From: Caulobacteraceae bacterium
Lineage (GTDB): Bacteria > Pseudomonadota > Alphaproteobacteria > Caulobacterales > Caulobacteraceae
Direction: 5' to 3'
Assembly: GCA_027489335.1 (NCBI GenBank)
Contig: JAIXZX010000001.1
Span: 62,001-126,000, forward strand
Length of the DNA stretch: 64,000 nucleotides
In this document: piece by piece, positions 34,865 to 42,363 of the stretch
Layout of the letters: each line of letters starts with the position of its first letter
Position numbering within the stretch: position 1 is the first letter of the stretch
Notes under the pieces: generated by a model
Seen by the model: the letters and a program-made list of their open reading frames with translations, nothing else
Database searches by the model: none
What the model was told of the DNA's origin: nothing
Made by a program: the position numbers and the translations under genes

Positions 34865-35343
34865 GCAGCGCCTCCCGCCTGGGCGGCCTTTCCCGCGCGG
34901 CCATGGGCGTGCAGCGGCGGCAGCAGCGCGCGGGTGGTGACGAGGCGGATCTGATGCACGCCACGGATACGGCGCAATTCGTCGCAAAGCATATGAAGTC
35001 GCTCCGAGGGTCCCTGGACCAGCAGCACCTCCAGAGACTGGTCATCCTCCAGGAAGACGTGCTGCGAGGAGATGACCTCCTTCAGGAAGGCGCCTTGGGC
35101 CTGAGCCAGCGCCTGGCGGACCCGGCCGCTCTCGGCCCGGTAGATCAGGGTGATGGTGCCGGCCAGGATGGCGCCGTCCCGCCCCTCGCTATGTTCGGCC
35201 AGTTCGTGCCGGATCAGCTCGGCGATCATCTGCGATCGACTGGGCAGGTCGCGCTCAGCGACCATGGCGTCCAGTTGCGCCAGAAGTTCGGCTGGCAGGC
35301 TGACGCTGAGGCGCGCGAGCTGGGAAATCGGTTCCACGGTCAT
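34861..35343 (-). CDS. NikR-fold ribbon-helix-helix regulator lacking most nickel ligands (module B)
   Basis: A 160-residue paralogue of the regulator at 23389-23940: ribbon-helix-helix (LSVSLPAELLAQLDAMVAE, SRSQMIAELIRHEL), then the ACT-type domain from GTITLIYRAESGRVR. The E. coli NikR ligands H76, H87, H89 and C95 map to G84, H95, F97 and S103, the same loss pattern as in the paralogue. EVISSQHVFLEDDQSLEVLL is identical in both and may form an altered effector site. It is the first gene of the carboxylase operon and a perfect palindromic operator lies 18 bases upstream, so autoregulation is expected. The effector may be guanidine or a guanidino compound (inference). Confidence 0.87.
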   Translation of the reverse strand: MTVEPISQLARLSVSLPAELLAQLDAMVAERDLPSRSQMIAELIRHELAEHSEGRDGAILAGTITLIYRAESGRVRQALAQAQGAFLKEVISSQHVFLEDDQSLEVLLVQGPSERLHMLCDELRRIRGVHQIRLVTTRALLPPLHAHGRAGKAAQAGGAA

Positions 35344-35360
35344 GGGGCGATCTTGGCTCC

Positions 35361-35390
35361 GGTATTACGTTCGTCAATTTTCGTAATACC
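35361..35390. promoter_or_regulatory. Perfect NikR-like operator palindrome in front of the carboxylase operon
   Basis: GGTATTACG, 12 bases, CGTAATACC: two perfect 9-bp arms. Written as GTATTA-N16-TAATAC it has the same length and spacing as the E. coli NikR operator GTATGA-N16-TCATAC. It starts 18 bases upstream of the regulator ATG. A TTGACG lies in the spacer on the minus strand and could be a -35 element. It is 235 bases upstream of the divergent symporter gene. Confidence 0.8.
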
Positions 35391-35439
35391 GAAAAGGCCG
35401 TCGGTCCAGACCCCGCCCGCGGCTTGGGCGCCCCTTGGC

Positions 35440-35465
35440 GACAGGCGCCTAGGAGACAGGCGCCT
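35440..35465. repeat. Two tandem copies of GACAGGCGCCT
   Basis: GACAGGCGCCT occurs twice with a 15-base period, and each copy contains the palindrome AGGCGCCT. It lies in the divergent region between the regulator and the symporter. The significance is unknown; it could be a regulator site or slippage product. Confidence 0.4.
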
Positions 35466-35624
35466 GCCCAGGGCCGCTTCAACCTGGGTCCCAAGGTTGC
35501 TCTGGGGCCTTGTCCGCGGCCTGCTGCGGGATCAACGGGGCGAGAGTCGTTGGCGCGGGGCCATAACCTCCCTAACCTGCGCCGAACCGCCGCCTTAGCG
35601 CGGCCCCAGTATCAAGAGAGTCGC

Positions 35625-36926
35625 ATGACCGATTCGACGCCGCCGAGCCCCGCCGTCGAGGCGCCCGCCAAACGCACCCTGCTTCAGCGTTGGTGGTTCG
35701 ATGTCGTCCTGTGGAAGCGGATTCTGCTGGCGCTGGTCCTCGGCGTCATCGCCGGTCTGCTACTGGGCGAGCAGGCCAACGCCATAAAGTGGATCGGCGA
35801 CCTCTTTGTGCGGCTGATCCGGATGATCGTCGTGCCCCTGGTCTTCGTCTCCATCGTCGCCGGCGTGGCGGGCATGGGCGATCCAAGACGGCTGGGCTCG
35901 ATCGGCGCCAAGACCATCTTCCTCTACCTGCTGACGACGGCCATCGCCGTAGGCGTCGGCATGGCCATGGGGACTCTGTTTGCGCCGGGCGCAGGCGTGA
36001 CCTTTGAGGGAGTCACACCCGAGGCCGTCGGCACGGCGCCCCCGGTCAGCGAGCAGTTGCTCGGCATCGTCCCGCTGAACCCCATCCAGGCCCTGGCCAA
36101 TGGAGACATCCTGGCGGTGATCTTCTTCTCCTTCCTGGTGGGCGCTGCGATCCTGGCGCTAGGGGAGAAGGCCGATCCGATCCGCAAGCTGTTCGACGCC
36201 GGCGTCGACGTGGTTCTCTACATCACCCGGCTGGTGATGGAGGTGGCGCCGTTCGGCGTCTTCGCCCTGATGGCCTGGGTCATGGGGACCGCAGGTCTCG
36301 GCGTGTTCTACAACATCTTCCTGCTGGCGGCGGCCCTGCTGGTCGGCTGCCTCCTGCACATCTTCATTGTCCATGGGGGTATGATCCGGTTGATGGCGGG
36401 CCTGCCCATGTGGCCCTTCTTCCGCGACATCCCCGACGCGGTGATGGTGGCCTTCTCCACCTCCTCCAGCGCCGCGACCCTGCCGGTCTCCATGCGGGTG
36501 GCTGAGAAGAACCTGGGTGTCAGCCACACCGTGGCCTCCACCGCCCTGCCGCTGGGCACCACGGTCTCCATGGACGGTACGGCGCTCTATATCGGCCTGC
36601 TGGCCATGTTCACCGCCCAGGCCTTCGGCATCGAGCTGACCCTGACCCAATATCTGCTGGCTGGTCTCACCACGATCCTGGTCTCGGTGGGCACCGCCCC
36701 GATCCCGTCGGCGTCGCTGTTCATGCTGGCCGCTGTGCTGACCACCATGGGGGTTTCGCCGGAACAGACCGCCCTGGTGGTGGGCTTTGTCCTGCCCTTC
36801 GACCGCCTGCTCGACATGACCCGGACGGTGGCCAACAACACCTCCGACCTGGCCGTGGCGGTGACGGTCGCCAAATGGGAGGGAGAGCTGGACGAGGCCT
36901 CCTACCGCGCCAAGCCCGTCGAATGA
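35625..36926 (+). CDS. Dicarboxylate/amino acid:cation symporter (DAACS family, GltP/DctA-like)
   Basis: A 433-residue inner-membrane symporter with the classical family motifs: the serine-rich hairpin FSTSSSAATLPVSM, TVSMDGTALY (the NMDGT cation site) and FDRLLDMTRTVANNTSDLAV. It imports glutamate, aspartate or C4-dicarboxylates with protons or sodium. The ATG at 35625 is the first of the family-like sequence. It is divergent from the NikR-like/carboxylase operon, so it might share that control region, or it may be an unrelated neighbour. Confidence 0.9.
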   Translation: MTDSTPPSPAVEAPAKRTLLQRWWFDVVLWKRILLALVLGVIAGLLLGEQANAIKWIGDLFVRLIRMIVVPLVFVSIVAGVAGMGDPRRLGSIGAKTIFLYLLTTAIAVGVGMAMGTLFAPGAGVTFEGVTPEAVGTAPPVSEQLLGIVPLNPIQALANGDILAVIFFSFLVGAAILALGEKADPIRKLFDAGVDVVLYITRLVMEVAPFGVFALMAWVMGTAGLGVFYNIFLLAAALLVGCLLHIFIVHGGMIRLMAGLPMWPFFRDIPDAVMVAFSTSSSAATLPVSMRVAEKNLGVSHTVASTALPLGTTVSMDGTALYIGLLAMFTAQAFGIELTLTQYLLAGLTTILVSVGTAPIPSASLFMLAAVLTTMGVSPEQTALVVGFVLPFDRLLDMTRTVANNTSDLAVAVTVAKWEGELDEASYRAKPVE

Positions 36927-36982
36927 GGATTAAGCGCGGCCAGGGGTTGCGGCAGGGGGCCGCATGCCCGAACTAGATACCC

Positions 36983-38236
36983 ATGCCTGCTGTCACGCCT
37001 GAGCTCTTTCTACTCGTCACGGGCGTGCTTCTGCTGACGACCGTCCTGGCGGGCACCCTGTCCAGCCGCTTCGGGGTGCCTGCCCTCATCGGCTTCCTGG
37101 CGCTGGGCATGCTGGCCGGATCTGACGGTCCTGGCGGGATCGGCTTCGCCGACTATCAGGTGGCCCAGACCATCGGCGTGGCCTGCCTGATCTTCATTCT
37201 GTTCTCAGGCGGGCTCGACACCCCCTGGAAGGCGGTGCGCCCGGTCCTGTCGCCGGCCCTGGTGCTGGCCACAGTGGGGGTCGTCATCAGCGCAGGCATC
37301 GTCAGCCTGACCGCGATCCTGCTGCTGGAGTTCAGCCTGCTGCAGGGGTTCCTGCTGGGCAGTGTGGTGGCCTCCACCGACGCGGCCGCCGTGTTCGCCG
37401 TCCTGCGTAATCAGGAAACCCGGATTCGCGAGGACGTGCTGGCCCTCATCGAGCTGGAGAGCGGCTCCAACGATCCCATGGCCATCTTTCTGGTGGGCGT
37501 CGCCCTGGCCATGATCGCTGTCCCCTCCACGCCCCTGCTCAGCTTCGTCCCGGACTTCCTGATGCAGATGGTCCTTGGCGCCGCCATCGGCCTGGCCGTG
37601 GGCTACGCCTTCACCGTGGTCCTGAGCCGCGCCAAGCTGCGCCAGGGGGGCCTCTTCCTGGTGGTCTCGGTGGCCGCCGCCCTGCTGGCCTTCGGCCTGG
37701 CCGGCGTCCTGACAGGCAGCGGCTTCCTCGCCGCCTACGTGGCCGGGGTGCTCGCCGGCAACCGGGACTATCCCGGCCGCCGGGCTGTATCCCAGTTCCA
37801 GGATGGCCTGGCCTGGCTGGCCCAGGTCGTCATGTTCCTCACCTTGGGCCTGCTGGTCTTCCCGCATCAACTCCCTGCCGTCGCCCTGGAGGGCCTGGCC
37901 ATCACGGCGGTGCTGATGCTGATCGCGAGGCCCGCCAGCGTCTTCATCAGCCTGGCGCCCTTCCGTCAGTTCGACTGGCGCGCCAAGCTGTTCGTGTCCT
38001 GGGCCGGCCTTCGCGGGGCCGTGCCCATCGTGCTCGCCACCTTCGGTATCGTCGCCGGCGTCGATGACGCCCAGGCTATGTTCAACATCGTCTTCTTCGT
38101 CGTCCTGGCCTCCAGCGTGATCCAGGGACCGACCATCGGCCTGCTGGCCAAGCGTCTGGGCCTGGACCGCAAGGCTGCGCCCAAGCCGCAGCCTGCCTCC
38201 ACCGCCGCGTCTCAGACCGGGGAGACCCACGCATGA
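36983..38236 (+). CDS. K+/H+ (or Na+/H+) antiporter, CPA family, NhaP2-like without C-terminal RCK/CorC domains
   Basis: A 417-residue antiporter with about 12 hydrophobic segments and the CPA1 ion-site motifs STDAAAVFAVLRN and ELESGSNDPMAIF, most like potassium/proton antiporter NhaP2 (CvrA). E. coli NhaP2 is about 580 residues and has regulatory cytoplasmic domains; here the protein ends soon after the last helix in an alanine/proline-rich tail. Its stop overlaps the sirtuin start (ATGA), so the two are translationally coupled. Confidence 0.85.
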   Translation: MPAVTPELFLLVTGVLLLTTVLAGTLSSRFGVPALIGFLALGMLAGSDGPGGIGFADYQVAQTIGVACLIFILFSGGLDTPWKAVRPVLSPALVLATVGVVISAGIVSLTAILLLEFSLLQGFLLGSVVASTDAAAVFAVLRNQETRIREDVLALIELESGSNDPMAIFLVGVALAMIAVPSTPLLSFVPDFLMQMVLGAAIGLAVGYAFTVVLSRAKLRQGGLFLVVSVAAALLAFGLAGVLTGSGFLAAYVAGVLAGNRDYPGRRAVSQFQDGLAWLAQVVMFLTLGLLVFPHQLPAVALEGLAITAVLMLIARPASVFISLAPFRQFDWRAKLFVSWAGLRGAVPIVLATFGIVAGVDDAQAMFNIVFFVVLASSVIQGPTIGLLAKRLGLDRKAAPKPQPASTAASQTGETHA

Positions 38237-38982
38237 GCCATCGCAAGGATCTCGCCCGCCTGATCGAAGGCGCGCGCAACATGGTGGTCTTTACCGGCGC
38301 GGGTATTTCAACCGAATCCGGGATTCCCGACTTCCGCAGCCCAGGCGGGGTCTGGAGCCAGATGAAGCCCATCTATTTCCAGGACTTCGTCGCCAGCGAG
38401 GAAAAGCGCCGGGAGTCCTGGACCCGCGCCTTCACAGGCCGCGCCGGCTGGACAGGGCGCGAACCCAATGCCGGCCACCACGCGGTCGCCCGCCTGGTCG
38501 AACAGGGCCGGGTCAGCGCCGTCATCACCCAGAATGTGGACAATCTGCACCAGGCGTCTGGCGTGCCGGACGACAAGGTCATCGAGCTGCATGGCAACGC
38601 CAGCTACGCGACGTGTCTCTCCTGCGGCCTGCGCCATGAGCTGCCCCAGTTGAAGCATGAGTTCGAGATGACCGGCGATATCCCCACCTGCTACGAGTGC
38701 GGGGAGCTCGTGAAGACCGCCACCATCTCCTTTGGCCAACCCATGCCGGAGACCCAGATGCGACGGGCCACGGCGGCCACCTTGTCGTGCGACCTGTTCC
38801 TGGTGCTGGGTTCGTCACTGGTGGTCTATCCGGCGGCGGAGTTTCCCCTGCTGGCCAAACGCAGGGGCGCGGCCCTGGCCATCCTGAACCGCGAGCCCAC
38901 CGATCAGGATGAGGCCGCCGACCTCGTCGTCCATGACGAGATCGGCCCGACGCTCAGCGAGATCATCCTCGGCGACAGCTGA
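38233..38982 (+). CDS. cobB: NAD-dependent protein deacylase (Sir2/CobB family)
   Basis: A 249-residue sirtuin. NAD-binding GAGISTESGIPDFRS, QNVDNLH, the catalytic histidine in ELHGN, and the zinc-binding pairs CLSC and CYEC are all intact. It removes acetyl or other acyl groups from lysines, producing O-acyl-ADP-ribose and nicotinamide. The start overlaps the stop of the antiporter gene (ATGA). The pairing with a K+/H+ antiporter is unusual and its meaning is not clear. Confidence 0.93.
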   Translation: MSHRKDLARLIEGARNMVVFTGAGISTESGIPDFRSPGGVWSQMKPIYFQDFVASEEKRRESWTRAFTGRAGWTGREPNAGHHAVARLVEQGRVSAVITQNVDNLHQASGVPDDKVIELHGNASYATCLSCGLRHELPQLKHEFEMTGDIPTCYECGELVKTATISFGQPMPETQMRRATAATLSCDLFLVLGSSLVVYPAAEFPLLAKRRGAALAILNREPTDQDEAADLVVHDEIGPTLSEIILGDS

Positions 38983-38991
38983 GCCGGCGGC

Positions 38992-39609
38992 TCACGCCGC
39001 GGCGCTCGGCCGCGCCTTCACCCGTTCGAACCAGGCCGGCAGATGCTTGGCCTCAGCCGGCATGGGCTGGCCGACCTGGGCCCCGAAGGCCAGGAAGCAG
39101 AACAGCAGGATGTCGGCCAGGGTGAAGCGGTCGCCGCACACATAGGTCTGGCCTTCCATCAGGCCGTCGAGCCACAGAATCTTGTCTCGGGCGATGGCCT
39201 TCAGGTCCTCGGCCGCCTCGGCGCGCACCAGCCGGAAGCGGGACTCAAACAGCGCTCGGCCCTCGGCGGCCCGGAAGCCGCTCGCCAGAGGCTCGACGAT
39301 GTTCAGGTCGATGCGCCGGGTCCACATGCGGGTTTCGGCCCGTTCCTCAGGCGTGGTCCCGATCAGGGCGGGGTTCGGCGAGATCTCTTCCAGATACTCG
39401 CAGATGGCCGTGATCTCGCAGATCACCGTGCCGTCCTCCAGCTCCAGGGCCGGCATCTGACCGGCCACATTGACCTTTTCGGCATAGGGCGGCTGGCGGT
39501 TCTCGCCCTTCATCAGGTCGACCTGCTGGCGCGGGATGTCCAGGCCCTTCTCGGCCATGAACATCCGCACTACGTGCGGATTGGGCCCGACGGAATTGTA
39601 GAACTTCAT
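38992..39609 (-). CDS. Glutathione S-transferase family protein
   Basis: A 205-residue GST with an N-terminal thioredoxin fold (MKFYNSVGPNPHVVRMFMAE; cis-proline at GQMPALELEDG; ICEITAICEYLE) and a helical C-terminal domain with the FTLADILLF N-capping motif. It is distinct from the GST at 9266-9913. The start is placed at the ATG with GGGGAAG upstream; the 16 residues before it in frame are not family-like. It is convergent with the sirtuin gene, nine bases apart. Confidence 0.87.
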   Translation of the reverse strand: MKFYNSVGPNPHVVRMFMAEKGLDIPRQQVDLMKGENRQPPYAEKVNVAGQMPALELEDGTVICEITAICEYLEEISPNPALIGTTPEERAETRMWTRRIDLNIVEPLASGFRAAEGRALFESRFRLVRAEAAEDLKAIARDKILWLDGLMEGQTYVCGDRFTLADILLFCFLAFGAQVGQPMPAEAKHLPAWFERVKARPSAAA

Positions 39610-39667
39610 GACGGCGCTTCCCCTAGATGTTGTTGCGCCAAGTTGACCGCTCTCCCCCAACGTCAGG

Positions 39668-40948
39668 TCAAGGGTCTTGCGGGCATGGAGCGTTGGGATC
39701 GTCCTCGTCGCAGGCCTCGGTCATGCGCGCGAAGTGATCGCCTGTATCCAGCGGCGCCAGCGTCGGGGCCGGGGCGGGCCTGGCCCGGGTCGTCACCTCG
39801 GCGCCCTCGGTAAGCGTCCGATGCACCGGACACTTCTCGGCGATCTCAATCAGCCGCGCGGTCTGATCGGCGTCAAGCTCGCCCTCCAGGCCGATCTCGC
39901 GGACGAATCTGTCCTTGGACCTGGTAGTGCGCGCCTCGTGGGTGACCTCCACGCTGACCTTGTCCAGGGACCAGCCCTTGCGGTCGGCATAGAGGCGGCA
40001 GGTCATGGCCGTGCAGGCGCCCAGCGCCGCGCCCAAGAGGTCATAGGGGCTGGGGCCTGAGTCCAGGCCGCCCACCTCCGTCGGCTCGTCGGCCAGGAAA
40101 CGGGCGGGCCCCGCCCAGACAGTCACCTGGAACTTGCCGCCGCCGGTCTCCTCCACCCGAACCGCCTCGCGGGATGGCGCCTCGGCGGGCTCCGACGCGG
40201 TGAGATAGCGCGCCGCCCAGGCCGCGATGACGGCGGCCGCATAGTCGGTGTCGGCCTTGTCAGTCAGCAGATGGTCGGCGTCGTCCAGGGATATGAAGCT
40301 CTTGGGATGGCGGGCGGCCACGAAGATCTCGGTGGCGTTGTCGATCCCCACCACCTCGTCCCGGGGCGCATGCAGGATCAGGAGCGCGCGTTTCAGATGC
40401 GATATACGTTGGGCCTGATCCTGTTGAGCGAGGTCGGAGATGAAACTCGCGCTCAGCTCGAAGGCGCGGCCGGCGATCTCCACGGGGACGCGGCCATCCT
40501 GAGCCTCTGCCGGCAAGCCCTCAATGTTCCGCAGGACGTGTTCGGCCGAGGCTGGGGCGTTGAGCACAGCCACCGCACGCACTGTCGGGCATTGGCCAGC
40601 CGCAGCCAGGACGGCCGCCCCGCCGAAACTGTGTCCAACAAGGACCTGCACCTCATGGCCCGCGGCGTTCATCGCCTCGACCGCGCTCGCCACATCGGCC
40701 ACGTCGCTGGACAGGCCTTCGCCAAAGTCGCCTTCGCTCTCGCCCAGGCCGGTGAAGTCGAAGCGGAGGACGCCGAACCCCTTGTCGGCCAGGGCGCGGC
40801 TGATCCGCACCGCCGCCAGCGCCCGCTTGTCGCAGGTGAAGCAGTGGGCGAAGACCACATAGGCCCGGGGCGGCGAGGCCCCCGTCTCCAGCACGCCAGA
40901 AAGACGCCGGCCCGCGGCGTTCTCGAAGTCGAATCGGACGCCGGGCAT
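39668..40948 (-). CDS. Bifunctional alpha/beta hydrolase - OsmC fusion protein
   Basis: A 426-residue fusion. Residues 1-250 form an alpha/beta hydrolase with nucleophile S107 (GHSFGG), acid D197 and histidine H226 (DDADHLL). Residues 260-400 form an OsmC-type peroxide reductase with the cysteine pair C312 (LGACTAMT) and C373 (EKCPVHRTL). OsmC domains reduce organic hydroperoxides; the hydrolase may supply or clear lipid-derived substrates. The fusion is known in proteobacteria but no specific reaction is assigned. The short C-terminal extension ends CPQDP. Confidence 0.88.
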   Translation of the reverse strand: MPGVRFDFENAAGRRLSGVLETGASPPRAYVVFAHCFTCDKRALAAVRISRALADKGFGVLRFDFTGLGESEGDFGEGLSSDVADVASAVEAMNAAGHEVQVLVGHSFGGAAVLAAAGQCPTVRAVAVLNAPASAEHVLRNIEGLPAEAQDGRVPVEIAGRAFELSASFISDLAQQDQAQRISHLKRALLILHAPRDEVVGIDNATEIFVAARHPKSFISLDDADHLLTDKADTDYAAAVIAAWAARYLTASEPAEAPSREAVRVEETGGGKFQVTVWAGPARFLADEPTEVGGLDSGPSPYDLLGAALGACTAMTCRLYADRKGWSLDKVSVEVTHEARTTRSKDRFVREIGLEGELDADQTARLIEIAEKCPVHRTLTEGAEVTTRARPAPAPTLAPLDTGDHFARMTEACDEDDPNAPCPQDP

Positions 40949-40968
40949 GGGCTCTCCTCTGGAGGACG

Positions 40969-41673
40969 TCAGCGGTATTCCGGGTTGGGGTGGTCGAACC
41001 GCGCCCCGGCCTCCCAGGCTTCGGGCAGATTGCCATAGGCTGGCAGCCCCCCCGCATCCTTGAGCATACGGGCCATGTGCATGAGGTTCCAGGCGGCGAA
41101 GGTGGTGTTGCGCTGGGTGAAGTCGTTCTGCGGGCCGCCAGACTCTTTGTCGGCGTAGGAGGGTCCGGGACCGGCCTCCCCCACCCAGCCGGCGTCGGCC
41201 TGGGGCGGGATGGCGTAGCCGAGATGCTGCAACGAATAGAGCAGGTTCATGGCGCAGTGTTTGGCGCCATCCTCATTGCCCGTGACCACGCAGCCGCCGA
41301 CCCGGCCGTAATAGGCGTACTGGCCCTTGTCGTTCAGCTTGCCTGAATAGCCGTAGAGCCGCTCGACCACCCGGGTGCAGATCGAGGACTTGTCCCCGAG
41401 CCAGATGGGCGTGCCGATCACCAGGATGTCGGCGGCCATCACCCGGGTCTGAACCTCGGGCCAGTCGTCCCGGTCAAACCCGTGCTCGCGCATGTCGGGC
41501 TGGACCCCGGGGGCGATGTCCAGGTCGGCGGCACGGATCGAATCGATGCTGACGCCGTTGGCGGCCATCACCCCCTGGCTGACCTTCATGAGGGCCTCGG
41601 TGTTGGAAGGCTCCCGGGAGGGCTTCAGACTGCAGTTGATGAACAGGGCGGACAGGTCGGCATAGATGGCCAT
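40969..41673 (-). CDS. NAD(P)H-dependent flavin oxidoreductase, flavodoxin-like (WrbA/NADPH:quinone type)
   Basis: A 234-residue flavodoxin-fold protein. After the first strand (ALFINCSLKPSREPSNTEAL, an FMN phosphate loop) come DILVIGTPIWLGDKSS and GGCVVTGNEDGAKH, typical of NADPH-dependent FMN reductases and quinone reductases. The final 60 residues, with TTFAAWNLMHMARML, are longer than in minimal family members. The substrate is unknown; the position between a peroxiredoxin and an OsmC fusion suggests an oxidative-stress role. The longer upstream frame is rejected because MAIYADLSALFIN begins the fold. Confidence 0.8.
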   Translation of the reverse strand: MAIYADLSALFINCSLKPSREPSNTEALMKVSQGVMAANGVSIDSIRAADLDIAPGVQPDMREHGFDRDDWPEVQTRVMAADILVIGTPIWLGDKSSICTRVVERLYGYSGKLNDKGQYAYYGRVGGCVVTGNEDGAKHCAMNLLYSLQHLGYAIPPQADAGWVGEAGPGPSYADKESGGPQNDFTQRNTTFAAWNLMHMARMLKDAGGLPAYGNLPEAWEAGARFDHPNPEYR

Positions 41674-41748
41674 GGGACGGCGGCTCCGGCTGCAGTGGTC
41701 CAGGTCCAACGGACTGGATCAGCCGGCGTTCCGCCGCCCCGGCGCAGG

Positions 41749-42237
41749 TCAGGCGCCGAGCTGGTCCATCAGGTACTCGGCCGACGACACCCGGAATTCG
41801 CCAGGCTCTTCGACGTTCAGGGATTTCACCACCCCGTCTTCGACAATCATGGAATAGCGCTGCGAGCGCTCGCCCATGCCGAACTTGGTGGCGTCCATGG
41901 TCAGGCCCACCGCCCGGGTGAAGTCGCCGCTGCCGTCGGCCAGCATGGTGATGTCGTCGCCAACAGATTGCGCCTCGCCCCAGGCCTTCATGACGAAGGC
42001 GTCGTTGACCGAAAGGCAGGCGATCAGATCAACGCCCTGGGCCTTCATGGCTTCGGCCTTGTCCACATAGCCGGGCAGGTGACGGGCCGAGCAGGTCGGG
42101 GTGAAGGCGCCGGGCACGGCGAACAGGGCGACGGTCTTGCCCTTGAAGAGGTCGTCGGTCGAGACGGGCTTGGGGCCGTCCACGGTCGCCTGGGTCAGGG
42201 TGACGCTGGGCAGCTTGTCGCCGGTTTTGATGGTCAT
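41749..42237 (-). CDS. Peroxiredoxin (Prx5/redoxin type)
   Basis: A 162-residue thiol peroxidase of the Prx5 type with the peroxidatic cysteine C49 in PGAFTPTCSARHLPGY. It begins MTIKTGDKLPSVTLTQ and has LIACLSVNDAFVMKAW. It reduces hydrogen peroxide and alkyl hydroperoxides using glutathione/glutaredoxin or thioredoxin. It is divergent from yqgE (126 bases between starts), so a shared promoter region is likely. Confidence 0.92.
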   Translation of the reverse strand: MTIKTGDKLPSVTLTQATVDGPKPVSTDDLFKGKTVALFAVPGAFTPTCSARHLPGYVDKAEAMKAQGVDLIACLSVNDAFVMKAWGEAQSVGDDITMLADGSGDFTRAVGLTMDATKFGMGERSQRYSMIVEDGVVKSLNVEEPGEFRVSSAEYLMDQLGA

Positions 42238-42363
42238 GGCCGTGCTCCTCGATAGGTCGCCGGGATGGGCGTATGGCCAGCAGATAGCGCATTGCCCACC
42301 CCCTTCAACCTTCACCGACCAACTGTGTCTTGAAAGCGCCGCGTTCGACCTCAAACTAGGGGG

